A stretch of DNA of 64,000 nt from the NCBI GenBank assembly GCA_003254925.1, contig QANZ01049750.1, forward strand, positions 31,055-95,054, given 5' to 3'. Every line of letters starts with the position of its first letter. The stretch's first letter is position 1. The position numbers and the translations under genes are program-made. This stretch comes from Chamaecrista fasciculata (lineage: Eukaryota; Streptophyta; Magnoliopsida; Fabales; Fabaceae). Below are positions 49,486-59,900 of the stretch, piece by piece. A model generated the notes under the pieces. It saw only the letters and a program-made list of their open reading frames with translations. It made no database searches and had not been told where the DNA came from.

Positions 49486-50749
49486 CCCATCCAATAAAAC
49501 AACCTCAATCAGCAGCTTCAGCCTGATGCGCTGCCAGGAAAAACTTTTAACCATCAAAACCTAAGTTAAGCAATCAACCCACAAAAAAAGAAAGAGGGTG
49601 GATGGACTATAATCCTTTTTTTTTTTACAACTTTAAATACCTAAATATACAGAAACTAAACATTGTGTAGTCAAACTCTAACTATGGGATTAAATAATGA
49701 AATATGAAGAATCGAAAAGTTAGAGAAACCACGGATGAGAACATCATGATTTGCATATAAGAAAGAAAACAAGCAAATAGAGAACTGTACCCCAACCTTG
49801 ATAAATAGGTTTCCTCTTAGAGCGCCAACTAAATAATGACAACAAGGAAAGTCATAAATATTATTGATGACCAAAACCGAAAATGAGCATAATTGACCAG
49901 TAGTTATCGAAGATATTCGTTAAATAAATTCCTACCAAACCATATAGGCAAACATTAAGTGACTACACCATCTTCATTCTTCCCTGGAAGAAAACTAACT
50001 CAAATTAAATACTACCCGCTGTAAATTACAAGAATCGAGGGTTAGCTAATTTTAAGAACACTGGAAGAAACAAGTGAGCAATATTTGCTATTTCTGTAGC
50101 AAAAAGCCAAAAATGGTCAAAACAGAATGATCCAAAATTCTTCCACAAGGCCAATGCTTACAAAAAGAGGAAAAGAAGCACGGAAGTCAGCTGAAGGCTT
50201 CTAGAGTTCTCTTACAAAGTAAAAAATAAAGCAAATCATCACTTGTATCGCCATTTGAAAAGGCTAAAACTTTCCTCACTCAAATCACCTCGTCAGTGAA
50301 GCAACCCTAAATAAATGGTGAAGATAGAGTCATACTCGATCTAACTAGCCCAAACAAAGGAAACCCATTTGTGCTTGTTAGTTGCTATATGCAGCATTTC
50401 TACTACGAAGACCCAAAGAGAAATCTCAAAGCACAAGAATGTTGAAAGCAAAAAACCTATAAAATTAGAAACCCTCCACAGTCCACAGTAAAAGCTGCTT
50501 CCTTTAAAAAATGGCGAAGAATGTGAAACAGCGCAAAAACTCACAGTCGTAGTAGAGTGGGCATTTGTATAACATTAAAGAGATATATGATTCTGTCATG
50601 ATTATTAAACAATAATCCTCACATGCCCTATAGATTAATGGTTTAAAGCAATATTAAAAATGTATAATATAGACGAATGAAGATTGATTGCATAGTGACG
50701 AACCTCAAATGAAATGGCTGCTTCGCTTGAATCTGAGTTAACTGGACAA

Positions 50750-52760
50750 CCCACAGCAAAGTCTGACTCTAGTAGCTGCTTACTCTTTCTTGTCTACTTG
50801 TGTTGTGCTGTCTTTTTTATATTTCGTAAATTCTTCAAATCTAATTAGGACAATAACAGACATCGAGATAGTCGCCGTGCATTTAGTGGCTTTGTTTCTA
50901 TATTATATCATTTTGCAAATAATAAGGAAATTATGATTTTTCTTTCCTCTTTTTGAAACCGAAAACAAAAACTTCAATCACTTATTTACATAACTAAAAT
51001 TTTTTTTCCTGTTTTAATATAAACCACATATATAAAATTGATAAAAGCTTAGAAAATTAAAAAATACCCCCTTTTCACGACAAAAAAAAGTCACTTCTTT
51101 CCAAAATGAAATTATCAGCTTACTTAATTGAAAGGCATTATCATTTTTTGCTTGTAATCGGATTCAGGTCTAGGCTCGGCCGAAAAGAAAAGAAGATTCA
51201 GGTTCATGAAATATATATATATGATATATGATAAGCCAGAGAAAGAGCCGAAAGGTCATGACGCGTAAGAACAGTTTAGTGGGGCTATTATGCCTAATAG
51301 TGAATAATAACTAATAAGTTATTATCAATCCGAATAATGAAAAATTCACTATTAGTCACATTAATTAGACACTGTTTAACTATTAATTAAAGTAAATTCA
51401 GATAAACCGAGTTTACTTTAAAAAATACAAGGACTTCTAAAAAAAATGTGTGCATTGTTTATAAAGTGTATATTAATTATAGTTGCACAGACTTTTTGAT
51501 CAAATTGTCATGTTCCAAAAAAGATAAACAATTATTTTATTAAAAAAATTTAACAGCTATCTTTTCTGGCTAAGATACATTACAATTTATAAGTGTAAAA
51601 AATGATAAAATTTATAATTTGTTGTTAAAAAAATTGGTTATATTTGAAATTACAAGTCTCGTTAGGATAATAAATATAGATGGAGTCGTACGTGGAAATT
51701 TTGGGGCGGTGGTGAGAATCGAGAAGCATAAATGGGAAAGGCTACACATAAAACAACTTTTTCTTAGTTGTAAAGTGCAGTGTTCACAGTGGCCACTATC
51801 AAAACGTCAAAAAGCTTTGTTTAATTACTATTCTTCCTTCTTTTCCCCGCCTCTTCTATCTCAAAATTCAAACAACTTCCATTCTACAATTTACGGATAG
51901 GGATACCCTTTACAATAATTATGCATCAATTAAATTACCATTATTAATAATATTGCTAATCCTATAAGTGCTTGAGAAATTGCATGAATCAAAATAGCAA
52001 AGCTCATTGATATAGTGCTTACAGTGATAGAAAGAAAGAGAGAAGATGCTTTGGAGAAGGTTACACAGACAGGATCCTCTGCATTTCATTTGGTGTATTT
52101 TTTTTTTTTTGTATATTTTAAAAAGACAAATGAAGAGGTAGAGAGAGAAAATGTGACTCCCACATATTTATTATTTTGTGAGACTTACACTTTCTTTCTA
52201 CTTTTTTTTTTATCTCTCTAAAATACAAAGTGAAAATGCATAGGATCCACTTCTTATTATCATATGTCTTAAGTTTCAAAAAGCCTTTAAAAAGTGGGAA
52301 TCTAAATAGCTCAACGGACATAGCAATAACTACATTACACACTTCAAGAAGCTCCCAAGTCCCAAGTGTAACAATAAATTTTAATTTTCAATTTCAATCT
52401 TTCTAGTGATTTTTCTATCACTATAACCATATGTAATGTACATTATTATTTCATTCATTTGGTTCCTGACTTTCGAAAATGATAATACATAATAACAATG
52501 CAGAGATAAATGAGAACTGAAAATCACTAGATATTTTTGCAACCAGAAATGATGATTTGCCAAATAACTAGATTTAGTATTAATAAAATTGCTCAATAAC
52601 TTCAATTGAAAGTACCCAGAGTACTCAATTAAGGTCTGAATTCTGAAACAAGTAAATGTTAGATACAAAATAAATCTAATTCCCGATCAAGGCCTCATTT
52701 TGATGAGAAGTTTTAATTGAAACAAGCAATAAGTCTTGAATTCTGACAAGAGGTACAATA
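50750..52760. other. Intergenic, no gene
   Basis: Left end is the likely promoter of the glucanase gene. The rest is AT-rich with low-complexity ORFs (51619-51900 and 52381-52668 minus) that show no motifs. Confidence 0.5.
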
Positions 52761-52764
52761 AAAT

Positions 52765-53197
52765 TCAGTTGTTGAAGTAGTCAAATTTCAACAAAATCAA
52801 ACTGGCATCTACATGCTCATGCTCTAACACACAATTATCTCGTTCACTACCACGGGTTAGTTCCCTTTGATAATCATTGGCATTGCCATTTGGACTCTGA
52901 CTTCGGCTATGCCTTGGGCCCTTAGCTGGGTTCTGACTACGACTCCTGGAGCCACCATTATATCGATTTGAAGAATACTGCCAAGTAGGCATGATTTTGC
53001 CAGGCTTTAAAATTGATGAGAGACAATATGAAATATAATTTGGAAATGAGAATAAATTGGGAAGTATGACTAATTGTTTCTTCAGCACCATATACTACAC
53101 ATAGTTTGTAATTGCTCACCCAGTGCAATAATCCTTTGGAAGGTAAATGTCTTTGAGAGCACCGAATTGCCCAAATAGTCTACGAAGATCCTCAGGC
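52765..53197 (-). pseudogene. Remnant of an SC35-like (SCL) splicing-factor gene
   Basis: Two exon pieces. Exon A (53197-53120, 78 nt, acceptor TTTTGCAG, donor GG/GTGAGC) encodes RPEDLRRLFGQFG..KDIYLPKDY, the first half of the RRM of plant SCL proteins. Exon B (52977-52765, acceptor TTGGCAG) encodes an RS-type tail (GGSRSRSQNPAKGPRHSRSQ). The exons for the second RRM half, including the RNP1 motif, are absent from the 142 bp between them. The N-terminal exon is not seen either. The gene is therefore non-functional here. The upstream intron is split by the Pack-MULE. Confidence 0.72.
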
Positions 53198-53252
53198 CTG
53201 CAAAACTGAGCATTTACATTAAATGAAATAGTATGAAATAAAATTTCTCTCG

Positions 53253-53261
53253 TTTTTTGGA
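53253..53261. repeat. Left 9-bp target-site duplication of the Pack-MULE
   Basis: TTTTTTGGA immediately before the element; the identical 9-mer follows the right end at 55124-55132. Confidence 0.85.
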
Positions 53262-55123
53262 GAGTAAAATAACTTTCCGGTCCCCGATTTATGCACTCGC
53301 TGACAGATAGGTCCCTGAATTTTACCCATTGTACTAGCCGGTCCCCGAATTTTGCAAACGCTGCACTAATTGGTCCCTCCGTCATATTGGCGTTACAAAA
53401 ATGCTGACGTGGCCATAACAGACGCTGATGTGTCTCGTTATGCGCTGACGTGTCCCGTTATGGCCACGTCAGCACCCGTTATGTTTTTTTTTTTTAAAAA
53501 AAGAGCTGCCACGTCATAAAATAGCGACACATCAGCATTTCCCCATTGTACTTATAGGTCCCTGACCCATTTTTATTCCATTATTCTCAATTCCCCCTCT
53601 TTTTCATCATTTTCATTCATTTTAGTCCCAAATCCTCAAAATAAAATTATAAAGTGTCCCAAAACTTTTCCAAATATTCCAATTTAGTCCTTAAAAATAT
53701 TTAAACCCTAAACTCTAAAACCCCAAACCCTAAAACTCCAAAATCTAAAACTTCAAACCCTAAACTCTAAAAAAAAAGTTTGAGTTGAAAAAATGACCCT
53801 AAAAATAGGGCGAAAATGAAACGTGGTTCATACCAGTGCTCAATCACTATTGTCTTGTTGGAGGAATCGGGTTGGGGTTTTTCCTGCTTGGGTTTTTTAT
53901 CAACGGCGACGGTTTTAGGCTTCTTGGGCTTCTTCTCCGGCAAGTCGACGACGGAGGGAGGCGCCGATTCATCGGCAGAACGCTTAGCAGAGGATCGAGT
54001 GACCCTAGTAAACGACGTCGTAGTAACCCTGCCGTCGCTTGGCGTAGTCGTCACCACCACCGTCGGACTCGAACACATCGACTTGCCGGAGTGCCGCCGC
54101 CGAGGCGTCCAGGTCGCCACCGCCGGAGCATCGTTCTGAAATTGTTTAGCTGAGGGATGATAACGTTCTGAAATTGCATTTAGAAATGGCCCTAATTGCA
54201 TTCTGAAATTGCATGAGATTTAGGGTTTAGGGTGAAGATGATGAAGAGGGAGGTTTTCGAAGTGAGGTTTTCATTGGGATGAGGAGGAAGAAGATGATGT
54301 TGATGATATGATGGTGAGGTGTAATTTTTTTTAGGGTTTAGGATTTAGGAGTTTAGAGTTTTAGGGTTTACTGTTTTTAATATTTTTAAGGACTAAATTG
54401 AATGAAGATGAAGATTAAAAAAAGTTTTAGAGTTTAGAGTTTAAGGTTTAGGGTTTTAATATTTTTTAAGGACTAAATTGAAATGTTTGGAAGAGTTTTG
54501 GGACACTTTACAATTTTATTTTGAAAATTTGGGACTAAAATGAATGAAGATGAGAAAAAAGAGGGGGAATTGAGAATAATATAAATAAAGATGGGTCAAG
54601 GGCCTAATTGTTCAACTCAAACTTTTTTTTTAGAGTTTAGGGTTTGAAGTTTTAGATTTTGGGGTTTTAGAGTTTAGGGTTTTAAATATTTTTAAGGACT
54701 AAATTGGAATGTTTGGAAAAGTTTTGGGACACTTTATAATTTTATTTTGAGGATTTGGGACTAAAATGAATGAAAATGATGAAAAAGAGGGGGAATTGAG
54801 AATAATGGAATAAAAATGGGTCAGAGACCTATAAGTACAATGAGGAAATGCTGATGTGTCGCTATTTTATGACGTGGCAGCTCTTTTTTAAAAAAAAAAA
54901 ACATAACGGGTGCTGACATGGCCATAACGAGACACGTCAGCGCATAACGGGACACATCAGCGTCCGTTATGGCCACGTCAGCATTTTTGTAACGCCAATA
55001 TGACGGAGGGACCAATTAGTGCAGCGTTTGCAAAATTCGGGGACCGGCTAGTACAATGGGTAAAATTCAGGGACCTATCTGTCAGCGAGTGCATAAATCA
55101 GGGACCAGAAAGTCATTTTACTC
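53262..55123. mobile_element. Pack-MULE: Mutator-like element with captured gene fragment (1862 bp)
   Basis: Terminal inverted repeats exceed 500 bp (53262-53789 and 54611-55123) and match at almost every position; both open GAGTAAAAT(A/G)ACTTTC. Perfect 9-bp target duplications flank it, the Mutator length. The inner arm ends hold telomere-like CCCTAAAC variants. Part of the right arm is duplicated inward (about 54330-54610). There is no transposase. The core holds a coding exon of selenoprotein-H type on the minus strand. The near identity of the arms suggests a young insertion or arm conversion. Confidence 0.88.
53834..54201 (-). pseudogene. Captured first exon of a selenoprotein-H-like gene
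   Basis: The open frame from ATG at 54201 ends at a good donor, CACTG/GTATGA. It contains RVTRSSAKR, a Lys/Pro-rich segment (PEKKPKKPKT) and, at the exon end, NKTIVIEHC once the split Cys codon is completed. Plant SelH-like proteins have the same order: a basic N-terminus, then (K)T(I/V)VIEHC followed by xxC in the next exon. SelH is a nucleolar, DNA-binding thioredoxin-fold redox protein. Here only the first exon was captured; the fold and second redox Cys are missing, so no working product is expected. A chimeric transcript is possible. True start may be at an internal Met (MCSSPTVVV). Confidence 0.65.
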
Positions 55124-55132
55124 TTTTTTGGA

Positions 55133-55205
55133 GGTGTGGCTGATGTAAACACAATTGTGTAAATTTAGTTGAATTAACATTATAGTGACAATGTAGATGT
55201 GTTGA
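55133..55205. other. Short spacer after the Pack-MULE
   Basis: Unremarkable AT-rich remainder of the former SCL intron. Confidence 0.3.
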
Positions 55206-55769
55206 TGCAAAGGGCACGAATTTCAAGATTTTCATGTGTTTGATATGGTAATTTGAGCTATGTAAAGTGAATTACAATGTAAAGGGCTTTACATTACATA
55301 GGTCATTTTTCTTTACTTCACATTTCTGATGTAATCCAAGTCTACCTAGGGAATGGTAGAATTCCTAATTTGCCCTTCTCACTCTCATCCCATCTCCTCC
55401 CCCAAACGGTGAACGGCGACGGCGACGGCGGTGTACGGCGGCGCCGGCCACCGCCGACCACCGTGTACGGCGGCGCCGGCCACCATCGACCACCGTGTAC
55501 GGCGGCGCCGGCCACCGTGGACCACCGTGCACGGCGGCGCCGGCCACCGTGGACCACCGTGCACGGCGGCGGTCTGGTGGTGGTTGTGGGAAGGGCATTT
55601 TTGTCATTTTTTTCTATATCTATTTTACTTTCCCTCCCCTACCTTTTTATACCAAACACTTTCAATCTTTACCTACTTTACATTCCCTCAACTACTTTTC
55701 CTTTCCCTCACAATTTTTCCCTTGTAAAACCCTTTCCTTTACATACCCAAAAGGGTACCAAACGGAGCC
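55206..55769. mobile_element. PIF/Harbinger-like MITE, copy 3, with 32-bp minisatellite
   Basis: The right end TACCAAACGGAGCC is followed by TAA; the left terminus is missing, so the copy is 5'-truncated. At 55428-55575 is an array of 4-5 units of 32 bp built on GTGTACGGCGGCGCCGGCC. The array is extremely GC-rich and gives spurious ORFs on both strands. The flanking halves match copies 1 and 2. Confidence 0.72.
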
Positions 55770-55832
55770 TAAATGGGATTAGTCTACGGTCTACACTCTA
55801 CAGCTAAGCTAAGCTATGCGCAGGAGGCCTTT

Positions 55833-55875
55833 TCCCCACATCGGACAGGAGAATGATAGAAAGATTGTTTATTTA
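55833..55875 (+). promoter_or_regulatory. Plant Pol III type 3 promoter: USE plus TATA
   Basis: CCCCACATCGG (55834-55844) matches the upstream sequence element RTCCCACATCG of plant snRNA genes at nearly every position. Exactly 24 nt separate its CACATCG core (ending 55843) from TTTATTTA (55868-55875). This spacing is typical of RNA polymerase III (about 24-26 bp), while Pol II snRNA genes use about ten more. Transcription should start around 55893-55902. Confidence 0.7.
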
Positions 55876-55894
55876 AACTAGAACAGCGGCCCAC

Positions 55895-56158
55895 GTCAGC
55901 ATTGGGTTGTGGGGTGGGATTTCGCATGTGACCGTCATGAAACCCTATACCCCCCCTCTTGATAGGAGAGGGATACCTTGGGGGTCTTTCTCCGGTGTTT
56001 CCCCCGTGCGGCGAACAAAGAAACACCGACGCCTCTCACGTGCGAGATCCCTGTTGTTGACCAAATTGCCCCTGATCAAGTTTGAAGGTGGTACTGCCCT
56101 CATCATATAGCTTAGCTTCTATATGTTTCGCAGATACCTTTCCTCGCCAACCCCTTTT
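55895..56158 (+). ncRNA. Candidate Pol III non-coding RNA, possibly telomerase RNA
   Basis: The segment runs from the predicted start to TTTT (56155-56158), about 260 nt, similar to the known Arabidopsis telomerase RNA. It is GC-richer than its flanks and folds. Closing helix: GTCAGCA (55895-55901) with TGTTGAC (56055-56061), extended by GGG/CCC. Template-like AAACCCTA is at 55940-55947. Next comes CCCCC/GGGGG (55950-55954 with 55980-55984), whose loop GGAGA (55965-55969) can pair with TCTCC (55989-55993) as a pseudoknot. A perfect 9-bp hairpin CGGTGTTTC/GAAACACCG follows (55993-56001, 56020-56028). Order and size fit telomerase RNA, but the template spans only 8 nt of the TTTAGGG permutation. 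RNase MRP RNA or an unknown RNA remain possible. No protein ORF is convincing. Confidence 0.55.
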
Positions 56159-56931
56159 GCTATATGTGATTGATGCATTTTCTCTTGGTAATTCGATATA
56201 AATCCAAATCAACAACACAAAGGATTCCAAGGGTGAGATGTGGCACATTCTGGATCATAGATGAACCGGACGCACAGGATTCGAACAACACGCTTCATCA
56301 TCCTTCCTTTCCTTTCATACACGACAAAGCCAGCCAACCGACTTCTCTTGTTCGGTTCTCTACCCTTGATATCTATCATTCACCTCGCTCACTTCACCAT
56401 AGGTATTCAATTCGCTCACCCATCTCTCCTTCTTTGATTTTCGATTTCTCACATTCTTTCAATACCAATCTTTGATTTTGGGGCTTAATTGTTATGGATG
56501 GCTCACCAGAGTGCATTGCTTCTCCTACATTATATTTCTAGTACAATTCGCAACTTTTTTACTAGGTTCCTGTATGTACTTTGACTTGTCTTTCTGACTT
56601 GATATCTGTCTACAATACATTATACAATCCTCATAAACAAACAAGACATTACCCAATCTTAGAAACACTTTTGCACTGAGAAATTTGGCACAAGTTATAT
56701 GCACTCCTTATACCATGTCTCATTGGTGTTAAAAATGGTTACTTTCATGGATTAGATTCTTCAATTATTAAGATTTCAATGGTTTTCTGTTTTTATGTAT
56801 GTAAAAAGAAATCCCATGGAAACCCATCAAGCCTTCAGTAGCAACTAGCACATAGCAATATAAAAGAATCTCCTTTCTGCTTGTTTAGAAACAATCCCAA
56901 AACTTAAAATGTGGCTTTTATATTTGTAGTC

Positions 56932-59900
56932 ATGGAGGAGCAATTCATACTTAGAGTTCCACCATCTGTTGCTGAACGGATAGAACAACTTCTCAATGAA
57001 AGTTCTTCTTCATCCGAAGACAAGTCATTAGATTTGTCCTTTTCTGGTGAGCATATACTTATATGGTTCGTTATTCTTGCATTTATGTCTACATGGTCTT
57101 TTTTCTCCATTATGTGAGTTTTTCTTATCTATTGATCTTGAAATCAAGTTCTATTTAAATTGAGAGTTTCACTTGACAAAGTGTACGTACAAATATCATA
57201 AGCTACTAAATGTTATTAGCTAGGCTTGGAGCTTGTTTTCTTTTCCATTCAATAGCTTTCTAGTAAATTTTCCCATATTTTAAGTAATAGATATTACTTT
57301 TATTAAGAAAAGAAAGAGTAATGGATATTGCCATAGTTATTATTAGCCTGGTGTGATTTGTAGCCATCTGCTGCAAGCTCTGGCACTATGATAAAGGTGC
57401 AGTGATGCCATTTTTCTGTAGCTTGGCCATAGTTGCTCTATTTTCTCAAGGTTTTCGTCTGCATTTTTTCTGCTACACAGATATGGCTAAAATCCTTCAT
57501 TTAAAAGACATGTTCTGGGCTTGATGTCAGCATCTATTCCTTTTGGTTGCTATAAGCATTTATTATCTAGAACCAACGAATAATCCAACCACTGTTCCTG
57601 TAACATGGATCACCTTCTAAATTGATGGACCCGTCTCCTGTGGTCCTAAGACTATTTAAATAGAATTGAATATTTTGTTATATGTAGAACCAAAGTTATT
57701 ACCCATCGTAATTCACTTAGACTCCTTATAGTTGATCGTCCCATTCTCATCCCCAACGTTGTCCCTTCAATAAATGCTTTGGCATATCTGTCATCATGAC
57801 TCTTTTGAAAAGTACTTTGTGTGTGCATTTAGGTTCATTTAAAATGTTGAAAGCTAGTTTGATATTATTGAATTTTGATTTTCTAAAATTTCCCCCTTTT
57901 CCTAGAGGATTTCATGACCCCTTCCATGCTGCACTTTCTTCTTTTTATATTATATTGTAATTTCTTTATTTATTTACGATAAGCAAATGCTTGCAGTATC
58001 CATTCAAGAGTAGAATGGCCCTCTCCTGAATTCCATTGGTTTTTGAATTCCTTGTTCTTAATCCAACAGTGTCTGTCTTGCATCTAATCAAGCTTGTTGA
58101 ATTCTTGCTTATAGTAACTGTTAGAACTGAAAAGTGAGAAGTGCTGTAACTTCTTGTATTGACTTGAAATTGTTGGTTTCCAAAATTTTCTGCTTCTTCG
58201 TGACCTGAAATTTGTTGGTATCTGAAAATATTCTGCTTCTTTCTGACTTGAAATTTACCTTTGTTCAAATTCTCTGCCTCTTAGTGTTTGAAGTTTGTTG
58301 TTGTGGCTTGAAATTTATTGTTGTATGAATTTTTTTTTGGTTCTTTGGGGACTTGAAATTTATTATTTGAAATTTTTCTGCTTCTGTTGTTTGGAATTAT
58401 TGCGTCTCAAAATTTTGTTTGTGAAATGGAATTTTCATCTTCTTGGTTAGGGAGTGAGAGATCGAAATTGAATAAAAAAGGAAAAAGTTACAGGTTAACA
58501 AAATTGTGAAAGTTGTTGATCTTTCCCTAATTGTCCGATTTCATATTGATTGAAAGGCTTTGTTAATTTTTCACCTTTTTACTTTTGGTCTTCTTTTTGG
58601 AGGATCTCTGCTCCTCTTCGCTTTGTAATTTTTGTTCCTTTCTTCTCTCTTAAATAAACTTTCTTCTTGTGTTAAAAAAAAGTCATATTGATTGAACTAC
58701 TGGACCATGTCTTCTCGCAAATAAAGGGCATGCCAGGGTTGCTGAGTAGCACTTGAATTAAAAGAAGCTGTCAACTATGTTTCTTCATCATTTGGAGTCT
58801 ATGGGCTTCTTTATTTTGAGTTGCATAAAGCAGTTTTTTACCACTGTGTGATAACATTCATGACTTCAATATTGTGCAAGTTTTACATACCTTATCAACA
58901 TTTTCATTGCTCAAGTTATTCATTAAGTTCATCTAAAAGATACCGGATTCTCACACATCCACTCCGTAGACAGTTCAAATTCAGAGGCCTTTTGGTTGGT
59001 TTACTATGGATTTGTCATTATTATGTTTGTCTTTCCTGCACAATCAGTAAAAACTCTTTACTGCTACTGCTGTTCCACCCATTGATTTCTATTTTGTCTC
59101 TGATTTGTCAAATGTATAGCTTTCTTTTGATTAAAACCCTTTTGTCTATCTACTCATCATTGTAAATTACAATATGTATTTTTGGCTCTCCTGATTTTTA
59201 TTCGTCATCCAACAGAGGATGGGAGGAGTGGTACATTCGTCATTGGCGATGAGCATTTCCCAGCATCTCTCTTGGACCTTCCATGCGTGGTTGAATCCTA
59301 CAAAACGTATGATGACAGTTGCTTGATTAAGACTGCTGACATTGGTCAGGTAATAATCTGTTTACGACAGTTAATACTCTTATTGTTTGGTTATTGATTT
59401 AACTATTCAAGTGTGATGCAGATGATTATGGTTAGAGAACCTGGGGATGCTGCTCCAGATGTGATTGAGTACAGACATGGTCTCACCCCTCCCATGAGAG
59501 ATGCCCGCAAGCGTAGGTTTCGGAGAGAGCCTGATCTAAATGTACTAATATTTTCATCTCTCTGCAAAATTTATTTCCTGATATAACCATCGTAATTCTG
59601 GATGAAAAAGGTAAAAAGAATAATGAATCTTCTGCTTTGAAATGAACTAAAGATCAGAGGAGTAGAGGACTTACTCATTCCATTTGCTATCTGGGAATCT
59701 ATATTAGAAAGGAAGTTTTTGGAAGACAATGCAGCTATTGTCTTTGTAGAAACAACTCTCAGCCAAGCAGATTAATGGGGAATTTATGCTGTTTGATTGT
59801 TTTTATTATCTGAACTCCTGATTTTGTCATTTCACATGTTGCAGCCCGAGCTTGTCTCACGTGTTGAGAAAGATCTTCTGAAGATCATGGCTGGAGGAAC

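Noticed and set aside
49486-49554. Upstream in-frame ATG for the glucanase
   Set aside because: It would sit in the leader intron (acceptor at 49531) and would spoil the signal peptide that begins at 49485.
53700-53775. Interstitial telomere array marking a chromosome fusion
   Set aside because: The CCCTAAA-like repeats are degenerate and lie within both inverted arms of the Pack-MULE, so they belong to the transposon.
53816-54153. Plus-strand ORFs of 105-107 codons
   Set aside because: They are antisense shadows of the captured SelH-like exon, which has the recognisable motif and donor site.
55342-55807. Several overlapping ORFs up to 145 codons
   Set aside because: They arise from the 32-bp GC-rich repeat array; stop codons are absent in all frames for compositional reasons.
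55814-56110. Small ORFs on both strands over the Pol III candidate
   Set aside because: They have no motif and overlap the USE/TATA promoter and structured RNA; a non-coding transcript explains the conserved-looking sequence better.
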